DNA from: Fusobacteriota bacterium
GTDB taxonomy: Bacteria; Bacillota; TC1
Assembly: GCA_009773805.1 (NCBI GenBank)
Contig: WTXA01000001.1
Coordinates: 124,001-188,000 of the forward strand
Direction: 5' to 3'
Length of the DNA: 64,000 bases
Under the pieces are notes generated by a model. The model was not told where the DNA came from. It saw only the letters and a list, made by a program, of their open reading frames with translations, and searched no databases. A program made the translations under genes and the position numbers. The number at the start of each line of letters is the position of its first letter. The stretch's first letter is position 1. Positions 46,165-55,407 of this stretch are shown here, one piece after another.

Positions 46165-48840
46165 ATGGTTTCAATTACACTAAACGGCCAGAAGATGGAA
46201 GTGTCTGCTGATAAGACTCTGCTGGAAATCGCTAGAGAAAATGGTATTGATATACCAACTCTTTGCTATAATAAAAAATTGAAAACATTTGCCGGATGCA
46301 GAATGTGCATTGTTGAGATTACAGGCAGAAAAACTTTGGCATCATCATGTTCTACTAGACCTTTGGAGGGAATGATTGTTCAAACAAATTCCGACAAGGT
46401 ATTAAAATCAAGGAAAGAAATTTTAGATTTACTAATTTCTAACCATCCTGAAGATTTATTCTCACAAGTTAAAGTAGGGAATAATAAGTTTCAAGAATAT
46501 GCTAAAGAATATGAAGTTAGTAAGGGTTCCTATGATGGGGAAAAGAATAATTACGAAATAGATGATGTTAATGCTGTATATATTCGTGATTTAAGCAAAT
46601 GTATTCTATGTGGACAATGTGTAAACTCTTGTGACCAAATTCAAATATCACACACAATTGACTTCTTAGGTAAAGGTTTTAATACAAAAGTTGGAACAGC
46701 TTTTGATTTGCCAATTAGTATAGATAATTGTCGCTTATGCGGACAGTGTGTAAGTGTTTGTCCTACAGGTGCATTAATTCACAAACAACTTGCAAATGTA
46801 GAACCTTCAACAATAAAAAAAGTTAGAACTACATGTCCTTTCTGTGGAACTGGTTGTAATTTTGATTTGAATGTCGTAGATGGAAAAGTTGTCGGTGTTA
46901 CTCCTCTTGAAGAAGCAACTGTAAATAGCACTGCTTTATGTGTAAAAGGAAGATACCATACAGATATGTTAAATAGTGATAGAAGATTAACTACACCTTT
47001 AATAAAAAAAGATGGCGTATTTGTTGAAGCTACTTATGATGAAGCTTTCGACTACATTTCTAAAAAAGTTAGCGAAATTAAAGAAAAATATGGACCGGAA
47101 TCACTAGCTGGATTATCTTCAGCACGTTGTGTGAATGAGGATAATTACATATTTCAAAAATTATTCAGAGTTGGCTTTGGAAATAATAACATTGACCATT
47201 GCGCCAGAACCTGACACGCACCTACAGTTGCAGGTCTTGCAACTACATTAGGTAGTGGAGCCATGACAAATTCCATTGGAGAAATTGAAGATAATGATGT
47301 TCTTTTCATAATTGGTTCAAACGCCACTGAAGCTCATCCTATTATTGGTAATAAAATGAAGAAAGCAGCACAGAAAGGTTCTAAACTAATTGTAATTGAT
47401 CCTAGAAAAACTGAGTTGGCTACTTTAGCTAAATATCACTTGAGTATAAAGTCTGGTACAGATGCGGCCTTAATCAATGGACTGATGCATATTATTATCA
47501 GAGAAAATTGGCAAGATGAAGACTATATAGAAGAAAGATGTACTGGTTTTGAAAGTTTGAAAGCAAATGTTGCTAACTATCCACCAGAACTTGTTGAAGA
47601 GATTACTGGTATTAGTCAGGATATGCTGTATAAAGCAGCCAAATTATATGCAAAAACTAAAAAAGCTGGAATATTCTATACACTAGGTATTACTGAACAT
47701 ACTACAGGTACAGACAATGTTATGAACCTAGCTAACCTAGGTATGTTAACAGGTCATATTGGTTTTGAAAATGCAGGGATAAATCCATTAAGAGGCCAAA
47801 ACAACGTTCAAGGTGCTTGCGATATGGCAGCTTTGCCAAACTATTTTCCTGGATATAAACAATGTGATAATAAAGAGAATATAGAAGTTTTTGAAAAATT
47901 TTGGGGAGTTAAATTAAATGGCAAAATAGGACTAAGAATACCAGAAATGTTAGATGGAATAATTGATGGTGATGTTAAAGGTATGTATGTTATGGGTGAA
48001 GATCCAGTGCTAACAGATCCTGATGCTAATCATGTAAGAAAAGCTATGTCATCCTTAGAGTTATTAGTTGTTCAAAATATTTTCTTGACTGAAACAGCTA
48101 AGTTAGCAGATGTAGTTCTTCCAGCAACAGCTTATGCGGAAAAAGATGGTACTTTCACAAATACTGAAAGAAGAGTACAAAGAGTAAGAAAAGCTGTTAA
48201 TGGTCCAAATGATGTGATGGAAGATTGGAAGATAGTAGCTTCAATAGCGAAGAAACTAGGATATAAAGGATTTGACTATAATTCGGCTGAAGAGATCTTT
48301 GAAGAAATAAGAAAGGCTATACCATCATATGCAGGTATTACTTATAACAGAATCGATAAAGATGGATTACAGTGGGGTTGCCCTACTTTAGACAGCCCAG
48401 GAAGTAAATATTTACACTCAGGTGAATTTACAAGAGGTAAGGGATTAATGTTACCTATTGAATATTTACCACCAGCTGAGCTTGTTGATGCAGATTTCCC
48501 TGTGTTGATGAATACTGGAAGAATGCTATATCACTATAATGTATCAACAAGAATTTCAGATACATTAGAAGCTATTGCACCAGTTGAAAGAGTTGAGATC
48601 CATCCAGATGATGCTAAGAGTTATGATCTAAATAAAGATAGTATTGTAAGAGTAACGTCTAGAAGAGGAACTATGACCGCTAATGTGCGAATTACAAAAC
48701 GCGTTCAACCTGGAACTATATTTTCCACTTTCCACTTCCATGAATCTCCAGTTAATGAACTAACAAACTCTGCATATGACCCAGTAACCAAAACTGCTGA
48801 ATATAAAGTAACTGCAGTAAAATTAGCAAAGGAGGCCTAA
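46165..48840 (+). CDS. fdhA: Selenocysteine-containing formate dehydrogenase, catalytic subunit
   Basis: One 891-residue protein is read through TGA 47212-47214 as selenocysteine (residue 350): the context ARTUHAPTVAGL is the formate dehydrogenase active site, and the same frame stays open for 525 further codons. A SECIS hairpin follows. Domains in order are a [2Fe-2S] domain (C34, C45, C48, C62), two [4Fe-4S] motifs (CILCGQC; CRLCGQCVSVCP, ~143-200), CPFCGTGC binding the cluster next to the cofactor (~222), then the molybdopterin core. The His-Cys3 motif expected near residue 94 (HPEDLFSQ) has lost its cysteines. It should oxidise formate or reduce CO2 with the next gene's product. The start is ATG 46165 behind AAAGGAG. 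Confidence 0.93.
47212..47250 (+). promoter_or_regulatory. Selenocysteine TGA codon and SECIS hairpin
   Basis: Twelve bases after the TGA, GTTGCA (47227-47232) pairs with TGCAAC (47238-47243) around loop GGTCT. The loop and its distance from the TGA match the known E. coli fdhF element, so SelB would bind here during translation. Confidence 0.92.
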
Positions 48841-48841
48841 G

Positions 48842-50515
48842 ATGTTTGATATAGATAATAATAAAATAGTTGTTGAAAATTTAGTATCATATATGAATGA
48901 AAATAGAGAAGCAAAAGGCGTCTTAATGGCTACTTTGTTAAAGACACAAGAGATGATAGGCTATATTCCTAACGAAATTGTTTTACTTATTGACGATGTT
49001 TTAGGAGTACCTGCCTCAAGAATAGATAGTGTTATTAACTTCTATTCATTTCTAACTGATTACCCTGTTGCTTATGTAGAGAAAACTGAAGCCTATAAAT
49101 CAACAATTAATAAGAAGTATTCAGTTTCAAGGTTAGAAGAAGTGAAGGAAATAAACATTCCATCTTTAGGTAAATTTAGCAATATTGAAGATTATATTTC
49201 AAATGGAGGTTTTCAAGCATTGGCTAAAGCTTTAGCTCAATATAGTACTAATGTAGTTCAGACTGTCAAGGAATCTGGCTTTAAAGGCAGAGGAGATGGT
49301 GGTTTTGTTGCTGGTATTAAATGGGAATTTGTTGCAAATATAATTGAACTAAATAATAAAGGTGTTATTTGCAATGCTGATATTATTAACAATGTCTTAG
49401 ATGAAAAAATCATCAAAGATAATCCGTTTAAATTAATTGAAGGCATGATTATCTCCGGATATTCTGTTGGAGCCAGTAAGGGTTATATTTATACTTCTTT
49501 TACCAAAGACATAGAAAAAGCTGTTAAAGATGCCTATAGTGCGGGTATTCTAGGTGATAAAGTGCTAGGTAAGGATTTTGCTTTTGATATTGAAGTTCGT
49601 TTCTCTAATGATAATTTTATCAGTCCAAGAGAAGTTGAAACTAATGAATTTATTGAAAGAGATTTAAATATTCACCGTGACAAAAAATATAATGACAGAT
49701 CATTTGGTGTTAACGGCAAACCTTTAGAATACTATATAACAGAGAAGTGCATAGGCTGTACAAAATGTGCTAAGAACTGTCCTGTTTCATGTATAGAAAG
49801 TGCACCTAAGGTAAAACATATAATTGATCCTAATATTTGTATAAAATGTGGTATTTGTATGTCAGTTTGTCCTGTAGCAGCAATTATTTATACAAATTTA
49901 GTTGCCAATGTTGAAACTTTAGTAAATATACCTGATATATTAAATCTAGGTGTTGAGGCCTATAAGTCAATTGGTGCTGAGAAGAACCCAGGTATGAAGA
50001 TAATTTCACTTGAAGGTGATGTAAAAACAAATGGAATTATTGAAGTGCCAACGAATATGTCTATTAAAGATATCATAGAAAGTTATTCAGGTGGTACTAT
50101 AGGTGATTTGCAAGGTGTAAGAATTGGTGGTCCTATCGGCCCTATTCTAACAGTAGACAAGTTGGGAAAACCAGTAGATTTAGACACACCTTTAAAATAT
50201 GGTTTGATTTCAGGTGTAATGGAAGGTGTTAGTATTTATGTAGTTGCTGGTCAAACTTCTATGCTGGATTTAGCTAAGGAATCTATGGCTTATGCTGTTC
50301 AGGAATCATGTGGTAAATGTGTTCCTTGTAGAGAAGGTACAAAAAGAGCTGCTGAACTACTTGAAAAGATGAGCAATAGTGATAAAAATGAAGTTGATTA
50401 TGAAAAATTGGCTAAATTAGCTGATTTAATGGAAACTTCATCCTTATGTTCATTAGGACAATTAGCTCCTTTAACATTAAATAGTATACTTACAAATTAT
50501 AAAGATCTATTATAA
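48842..50515 (+). CDS. NuoF-like iron-sulfur partner of formate dehydrogenase, FMN/NADH motifs eroded
   Basis: The 557-residue protein starts with a NuoE-like helical domain (~1-80) but has no thioredoxin-like [2Fe-2S] part. A NuoF-like Rossmann region follows: GRGDGGFVAGIKWEF (149-163) and CNAD (177-180) remain, but the second motif lacks the acidic DEGDPG-type run, and the GAGAYxCGEETAL motif expected near 255 is unrecognisable. At 303-343 lies a two-cluster ferredoxin (CIGCTKCAKNC; CIKCGICMSVC), placed before the NVETL segment. Then come an SLBB-like region and the NuoF C-terminal [4Fe-4S] site (C490, C493, C496, C536). It is probably an electron-wiring subunit for FdhA; NADH use is doubtful. 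ATG 48842 is one base after fdhA. Confidence 0.8.
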   Translation: MFDIDNNKIVVENLVSYMNENREAKGVLMATLLKTQEMIGYIPNEIVLLIDDVLGVPASRIDSVINFYSFLTDYPVAYVEKTEAYKSTINKKYSVSRLEEVKEINIPSLGKFSNIEDYISNGGFQALAKALAQYSTNVVQTVKESGFKGRGDGGFVAGIKWEFVANIIELNNKGVICNADIINNVLDEKIIKDNPFKLIEGMIISGYSVGASKGYIYTSFTKDIEKAVKDAYSAGILGDKVLGKDFAFDIEVRFSNDNFISPREVETNEFIERDLNIHRDKKYNDRSFGVNGKPLEYYITEKCIGCTKCAKNCPVSCIESAPKVKHIIDPNICIKCGICMSVCPVAAIIYTNLVANVETLVNIPDILNLGVEAYKSIGAEKNPGMKIISLEGDVKTNGIIEVPTNMSIKDIIESYSGGTIGDLQGVRIGGPIGPILTVDKLGKPVDLDTPLKYGLISGVMEGVSIYVVAGQTSMLDLAKESMAYAVQESCGKCVPCREGTKRAAELLEKMSNSDKNEVDYEKLAKLADLMETSSLCSLGQLAPLTLNSILTNYKDLL

Positions 50516-50551
50516 AATAATTCAATTAAAATAATTAAAAACAATAAAAGT

Positions 50552-50593
50552 ATATAAAGAAACCAGAATCTTAAGATTCTGGTTTCTTTATAT
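50552..50593. terminator. Bidirectional terminator, fdh operon and ThrE genes
   Basis: A perfect palindrome with 21-base arms is centred at 50572/50573 (inner half-site ACCAGAATCTT). It overlaps the stop codon of the - strand exporter gene and faces the end of the formate dehydrogenase operon. Confidence 0.9.
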
Positions 50594-51020
50594 TAAATTG
50601 TAATCGTTTCAATAATTTAGTTATAGAAGAGGCAAAGACGATACTTAAAACAATTATAGCTAGTATTTGGATGGTAAGATTGGCATTTTCAAATATTGCT
50701 GTATTATCTTGGTTAACAAATCCGAAGACCATTTTAAATATATTTAAACCAGGTAAAAGAGGAATAATACCGGCTATTAAATATATCTGGAGAGGTTTCC
50801 CTCTTTTTCTAGTTAAATATATGGCTAAGAATGATATTAAGAAGGAAGCTAGGAAAGTTGCTAACATATTATTATTAGAAATTTGAAATACATATAGATA
50901 GGTTGCAAAACATATGGATCCAAGCAAAGCATTTATTGGTAAGTCTTCTTTGCTTGCCTCTAGGGCAATGCTTACAAAGCCAGTTCCAAGACCAATCATT
51001 ATAATTTTTAAAATGTCCAT
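50571..51020 (-). CDS. yjjB: Threonine/serine exporter-like protein, small subunit (YjjB type)
   Basis: This 149-residue protein has about four hydrophobic segments and belongs to the ThrE_2/YjjB type (DUF3815), the half-size partner of YjjP. It begins MDILKIIMIGLGTGF; the LPGLNIF segment is near residue 89. The pair together equals one full ThrE-like carrier; related pairs export small acids or amino acids, and the substrate here is not known. Its start overlaps the end of the upstream yjjP-like gene by 13 bases. The 3' end lies in the shared terminator. Confidence 0.8.
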   Translation of the reverse strand: MDILKIIMIGLGTGFVSIALEASKEDLPINALLGSICFATYLYVFQISNNNMLATFLASFLISFLAIYLTRKRGKPLQIYLIAGIIPLLPGLNIFKMVFGFVNQDNTAIFENANLTIQILAIIVLSIVFASSITKLLKRLQFNIKKPES

Positions 51021-51781
51021 ACTGTACCTCCTGTGAAGAACACATACAAGGCAAAAATAAATCCAACACCTATACTAAGGCCAGTCGCAGATAATAGTGC
51101 CTCCATTCCTCTACTAGCACCAGTTATGAAATCACCGTTAACAACATCTCTGATGGCTGTTACAGCCATAATACCAGGTGTTAGGATGATAATAGCACTG
51201 GCTATCATCTTATCATATTGTAAAAGTGGGTTTAGATTAAATGCTATTAAACTAAATATACTGATTAGAGCACCAGCTAATATATTTGAAATAAAATATG
51301 GTACATTTTTCTTGAAAAAAAGTTGTATGAAATATGCTGGTATGATAGTAATTAAAAACATTGTTATAGCACCAGTCAGAGTACCACCATAACCTAAGGT
51401 AAAGGAAAAAGTACCTAGACTTGTACATAGAACTTTCAACCAAAAGGAATAGGTAGTAGTGTTGTCTATTTTTTCTAATTTTTCCATAACTTCGTTTAAG
51501 TTTATTCTATTATTTGCATAATCATCTACAACTCTAGTTACTAATGATAATTTTTGTAGATTGTTTTTTCTTCTTGTTATACTTCTTGAAAGAGTAATTG
51601 GATGGCCGTCTTTAAGTTCTATTGTAGCAATCATTGCGGTTCCAATAACTATAACGTCTTTATTAATTATATTTTTATTAATTAACATCTTTTTGATTAT
51701 ATACTGTACTCGGAAAGTCTCCGAACCATTTCTTAACATAATTTCTCCTGCTTTCAAAGCAGCCTTTAATTCTTCATACAT
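51008..51781 (-). CDS. yjjP: Threonine/serine exporter-like protein, large subunit (YjjP type)
   Basis: This 257-residue protein has a cytoplasmic N-terminus with AGEIMLRNGSETFRV (near residue 11), the block of the ThrE/DUF1212 family, and about five membrane helices in the second half. It pairs with the small subunit that follows. The ATG at 51781 lies behind AAGGAGGGG on this strand. Its promoter faces the pab operon. Comparable pairs are known as succinate or threonine exporters; no substrate can be assigned from the sequence. Confidence 0.83.
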   Translation of the reverse strand: MYEELKAALKAGEIMLRNGSETFRVQYIIKKMLINKNIINKDVIVIGTAMIATIELKDGHPITLSRSITRRKNNLQKLSLVTRVVDDYANNRINLNEVMEKLEKIDNTTTYSFWLKVLCTSLGTFSFTLGYGGTLTGAITMFLITIIPAYFIQLFFKKNVPYFISNILAGALISIFSLIAFNLNPLLQYDKMIASAIIILTPGIMAVTAIRDVVNGDFITGASRGMEALLSATGLSIGVGFIFALYVFFTGGTVWTF

Positions 51782-51803
51782 TTTACCCCTCCTTATAAAC
51801 TAC

Positions 51804-51859
51804 ATTATATATTATCTTTTGTAGTTTTGCTCTATTTTAGGTTTTTTTTATGATATAAT
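51804..51859. promoter_or_regulatory. Divergent promoters, yjjP (-) and pab operon (+)
   Basis: For the + strand, TGATATAAT (51851-51859) is an extended -10 some 20 bases before the pabA ATG. For the - strand, the complement of 51804-51809 reads TATAAT, upstream of yjjP. Clear -35 boxes are lacking on both sides. Confidence 0.6.
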
Positions 51860-51879
51860 CTTGAAGGAGAGGTAACAAT

Positions 51880-52458
51880 ATGGTGCTTTTAGTTGATAAT
51901 TATGATTCATTTACATTTAATATTTATGAATATCTAAAAATATTAAAACAGGAAGTGATTGTTAAAAATAATGATGATGATAGTATATTTAAACTCGATT
52001 TCGAGGTAATTAGTCATATCATAATTTCTCCAGGTCCAAAAAGGCCAGAGAATGCTGGTTACTCTTTAGATATAATTAGAAAGTATGAAGGTATTATACC
52101 TATTTTAGGTGTTTGTCTGGGATACCAATGTATTAATTACCTTCATGGAGGAACTCTGCAAAAAGGTCATCCAGTTCATGGTATTGTAGAAAAGTTAAAT
52201 CATAGTAGTGATGGGATTTATGAGAATATAAAGAACCCATTAAAGGTGACTAGATATCATTCTTTATCTATTTATGAAAATAATCTAGATAATCAATTTA
52301 CGATAACTTCTAGGTTAAAGGATGGAACAATTATGAGCATAGAAAATAAAGCTAAAATGGTCTATGGTGTTCAATATCATCCTGAAGCTATATTGACCGA
52401 ACAGGGCTTAGACCTGTTTAGAAATTTTTTAAGGATAAACAATGGAAAAAAGAATTGA
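51880..52458 (+). CDS. pabA: Aminodeoxychorismate/anthranilate synthase, glutamine amidotransferase component
   Basis: This 192-residue class I amidotransferase supplies ammonia to PabB. The nucleophile Cys is in GVCLGYQC (near residue 79), and the His-Glu pair is in QYHPEAIL (near 169); the SPGPKRPENAG segment follows the family. Sequence alone does not separate PabA from TrpG, but pabB, pabC and folate genes downstream decide for folate. ATG 51880 follows AGGAGAGG. Its end overlaps pabB by 17 bases. Confidence 0.93.
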   Translation: MVLLVDNYDSFTFNIYEYLKILKQEVIVKNNDDDSIFKLDFEVISHIIISPGPKRPENAGYSLDIIRKYEGIIPILGVCLGYQCINYLHGGTLQKGHPVHGIVEKLNHSSDGIYENIKNPLKVTRYHSLSIYENNLDNQFTITSRLKDGTIMSIENKAKMVYGVQYHPEAILTEQGLDLFRNFLRINNGKKN

Positions 52459-53758
52459 TTTAAGAAGCAGTATTACAACAGAAGATATAGTTAAATTATT
52501 CAAGAGTGAAGAATATTTCTTTATGTTAGAAAGTAATAGAGCAAATGATATGCAAAGTTGTTTTACTTATATAGGAATTAGACCTCAAGATTATGTAATT
52601 GCTAATGCTGTAGGTACTGAACTAATAGAAGAGTTTAACGATTTTTATTATAAGTATAGGAAAGGTGAAAAAAATCTCACCTTTCCTTGTTTTTTTTCTT
52701 TCTTAACTTATGATTTAGGCATGTCCTTTTTAAATGTTAAAAGCAAATTTGAATATAACTCTAATATACCTCAAGGTTATCTTGGATATTATCCAGTAGT
52801 TATAGAATTAGACGAAAGAAGCAACAAGGCTACTATTTGTTATGATACAGATTGGGAAAGTAGTGCGATTTTATTAAAACAGAAAATTGATAATTATATA
52901 AAAGGAATTCCCAAATTACTAGTAAGATACCATGAGTTTACTTATACTGAGAATTTTGAGAGTTATGCTAATAAAATAGATATTATTAAGAATTATATTT
53001 ATGAAGGTGACGTTTACCAGATAAACTATACTAGAAGGTTTAACGGCTTTATAGAAAAAGCAGATTATAATGATATGTACTTAAAATTAAAAAGAACAAA
53101 CCCAGCTCCTTTTTCTGCCTTTATAAGGCACAGTGATTGGGCAATAATTTCTAGTTCCCCAGAAAGGTTGATAAAATCAACAAAAGGTATTTTAGAAACC
53201 AGACCAATAAAGGGTACTATTGAACGAGGTAACAATTTCTTAACTGAATTTATTAACAAAATTAAACTTAAAAACAGTGAAAAAGATAAAAGTGAGTTAT
53301 TAATGATTGTGGATCTAGAAAGAAATGACTTAAGTAGAGTTAGTGAAAGTGGCAGTGTAAGGGTAGATGAATTATTTAAAATTGAGACTTATGAGACTAT
53401 TCATCATCTCGTAAGTACAATTAGAAGTAGAATTAAAAGTGATTTAACACCATTTGATGTTCTATATAGACTTTTTCCAGGAGGTTCAATTACAGGAACA
53501 CCAAAGAAGAGAGCTATAGAAATAATTGATGAATTAGAAGATTTTTCTCGAGGAATATATACTGGTACCATTGGCTATATTAAAGAAAATGGAGATTTTG
53601 ACTTTAATATTGCAATAAGAACAATTGTAATTGAAGGTAATGAGTTTAACTATAATGTTGGTGGTGGCATAACTTGGAAATCAGAAACAGAGGCTGAGTA
53701 CATGGAGACAGAGCATAAAGGTCTTGGTCTTAAAAGGAGTTTGAACTTTGAATTATGA
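52442..53758 (+). CDS. pabB: Aminodeoxychorismate synthase component I
   Basis: PabB converts chorismate and ammonia to aminodeoxychorismate. This 438-residue chorismate-binding enzyme has the TRPIKGTIERG motif (near residue 257) with the Lys expected of PabB, SELLMIVDLERNDL near 280, FPGGSITGTPK near 342 and GGGITWKSE near 407. It overlaps pabA, and the pabC start overlaps its end, so the three are coupled. ATG 52442 is the natural start; no better site was found. Confidence 0.94.
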   Translation: MEKRIDLRSSITTEDIVKLFKSEEYFFMLESNRANDMQSCFTYIGIRPQDYVIANAVGTELIEEFNDFYYKYRKGEKNLTFPCFFSFLTYDLGMSFLNVKSKFEYNSNIPQGYLGYYPVVIELDERSNKATICYDTDWESSAILLKQKIDNYIKGIPKLLVRYHEFTYTENFESYANKIDIIKNYIYEGDVYQINYTRRFNGFIEKADYNDMYLKLKRTNPAPFSAFIRHSDWAIISSSPERLIKSTKGILETRPIKGTIERGNNFLTEFINKIKLKNSEKDKSELLMIVDLERNDLSRVSESGSVRVDELFKIETYETIHHLVSTIRSRIKSDLTPFDVLYRLFPGGSITGTPKKRAIEIIDELEDFSRGIYTGTIGYIKENGDFDFNIAIRTIVIEGNEFNYNVGGGITWKSETEAEYMETEHKGLGLKRSLNFEL

Positions 53759-54491
53759 AGTTTGTGAATACAAAAGTATTATTGAATATAAAAAAAGTAT
53801 CTTTGAAACTATTCTAGTAGAGGATGGACATCCCTATTTTTTAGATGAACATTTATTGCGTTTAGAAAAAGCTGGACTTGAAGTTTTAGGACTTAGTTTA
53901 TCAATTGATAAGATTAAGCTGTTTATTTATAAATGTTTACCAAAAATTGGTGGTTTTGCTTTAAGAGTAGTTTGCAATATTAATAGTTGTATTTTATCTT
54001 TAAGAGTTGTAGAATATAAAGGGTCCGGTTTTTTAAAAATTTCTTCATTTATTAGAGATAGCAATGATATAAAGTACAGATATAAAACTAGTGATTATAG
54101 CGAAAGATTACAAGAGTTGGCTGATGTTCAAAAACTAGGGTTTTTAGACGCTGTTTATCTTAATGAAAATTCTTTTGTGACAAGTTGTTCTATTGCAAAT
54201 GTATTTTTTATCAAAAAAGGTAAGTTATTTACCCCGGCAATTGAAACTGGAGTGCTTAATGGAATAGTCAGAGAAATTGTATTAGAGAATAGTGAATGTA
54301 TAGAAGGTGAGTTTAATCTTTCTGATTTTCTTGCATCAGATGGTATTTTTATTACAAATTCTGTTATAGGAATTATAAAAGTAACAGGTTTAAATGATCA
54401 GGTAGTTGCTTGTGATGAAAAGATATTTAATCAAATAAGTAATAAATATAGAATGAGAATGGATTTTGATAGGAGGAAATGTTGTGGATAA
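53748..54491 (+). CDS. pabC: Aminodeoxychorismate lyase
   Basis: This 247-residue fold-type IV PLP enzyme removes pyruvate from aminodeoxychorismate to give 4-aminobenzoate. The likely PLP Lys is in RYKTSDYSERL (near residue 109). The AVYLNENSFVTSCSIANVFF and TGVLNGIVRE segments fit PabC or branched-chain aminotransferase-like enzymes; the operon decides for PabC. The start is TTG 53748 with AAGGAG eight bases ahead. The end overlaps folBK. Confidence 0.9.
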   Translation: MNYEVCEYKSIIEYKKSIFETILVEDGHPYFLDEHLLRLEKAGLEVLGLSLSIDKIKLFIYKCLPKIGGFALRVVCNINSCILSLRVVEYKGSGFLKISSFIRDSNDIKYRYKTSDYSERLQELADVQKLGFLDAVYLNENSFVTSCSIANVFFIKKGKLFTPAIETGVLNGIVREIVLENSECIEGEFNLSDFLASDGIFITNSVIGIIKVTGLNDQVVACDEKIFNQISNKYRMRMDFDRRKCCG

Positions 54492-55335
54492 AATAGTGTT
54501 GAAAAACCTTGAATTTTATGGCTACCATGGGTATTTTCCAGAGGAAAATGTTTTAGGTCAAAGATTTAAAGTTACTATTGAGGCTTACGGTGAGTTAAGT
54601 TTGTCACATACAAGTGGCGATTTAGATGATTCAGTAAGTTATGTTGATATTTATGAAGTTGTTAAGGAAGTTTTTTTTAGTAAAAAATACAAGATTCTTG
54701 AACAGTTGGGATATGATATTGGAAAAGCTATTATTGGTAAGTTTTTTAGAATCAAATCAGTTCAAGTTTTCGTAATGAAACCTGAAGTTCCTATTCCTGT
54801 TACTTGTGACTATTTTGGTATCCAACAGGAAATCAAAAGAGAATCAATTGCTTATCTTGGAATAGGTGGTAATCTTGGTGATAGAGAAGGGTATTTGAAT
54901 TCAGCTATTCATCAACTTGATTTTCATAAGGAAATAGAAGTTACAAAGACTAGCAAGGTTTATGAGACTGATCCATATGGTTATATGGATCAAGGTATGT
55001 TTCTTAATATGGTTGTTGAGGTCAAAACTAGCCTTAGTCCAAGAGCTTTGTTGAAGTATTGTAATCATATAGAGAGCAATTTGTTGAGACAAAGGGATGT
55101 GAAATGGGGTCCTAGGACCATTGATGTGGATATTTTAACTTATGAAGATTATACCTCAGATGAGGAAATATTGACGTTGCCACATCCTGGTGTAACTCAA
55201 AGAGCTTTTGTACTTCTACCACTTAAAGATGTAGCTATGCCAAGTTTAGAAATTAAGGGCATGAGCATCGATGAAATGATATCGAAGGTAGATCAATCTA
55301 GTGTGAGACTTTTTAAAGAAAGTTTAGACAAGTAA
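54484..55335 (+). CDS. folBK: Dihydroneopterin aldolase / HPPK fusion (FolB-FolK)
   Basis: This 283-residue bifunctional protein works in folate synthesis. Residues 1-~118 are FolB (FYGYHGYFPEEN near 11, VSYVDIYEVV near 54, KPEVPIPV near 101), which cleaves dihydroneopterin. Residues ~122-283 are HPPK (YLGIGGNLGDREGYL, then KWGPRTIDVDIL and LPHPGV), which pyrophosphorylates the product. I chose GTG 54484 behind AGGAGG; a TTG at 54466 lies before that site. It closes the pab operon. The pterin step to dihydropteroate (folP) is not in the window. Confidence 0.94.
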   Translation: MDKIVLKNLEFYGYHGYFPEENVLGQRFKVTIEAYGELSLSHTSGDLDDSVSYVDIYEVVKEVFFSKKYKILEQLGYDIGKAIIGKFFRIKSVQVFVMKPEVPIPVTCDYFGIQQEIKRESIAYLGIGGNLGDREGYLNSAIHQLDFHKEIEVTKTSKVYETDPYGYMDQGMFLNMVVEVKTSLSPRALLKYCNHIESNLLRQRDVKWGPRTIDVDILTYEDYTSDEEILTLPHPGVTQRAFVLLPLKDVAMPSLEIKGMSIDEMISKVDQSSVRLFKESLDK

Positions 55336-55364
55336 ATTTTAATAAATTAATTTTTATGAATATA

Positions 55365-55402
55365 ACAATAGACAAGTATGAGTACTTGTCTATTGTTTTT
55401 TA
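55365..55402. terminator. Terminator between folBK and rqcH
   Basis: ACAATAGACAAGTA (55365-55378) pairs with TACTTGTCTATTGT (55383-55396) around a four-base loop, then a T-run. An A-rich left side makes it usable for the converging - strand gene as well. Confidence 0.9.
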
Positions 55403-55407
55403 ATTAA

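Noticed and set aside
47212-47262. Possible pseudogene or nonsense mutation splitting fdhA
   Set aside because: The TGA is at the selenocysteine position of formate dehydrogenase, the frame is unbroken after it, and a matching SECIS hairpin follows.
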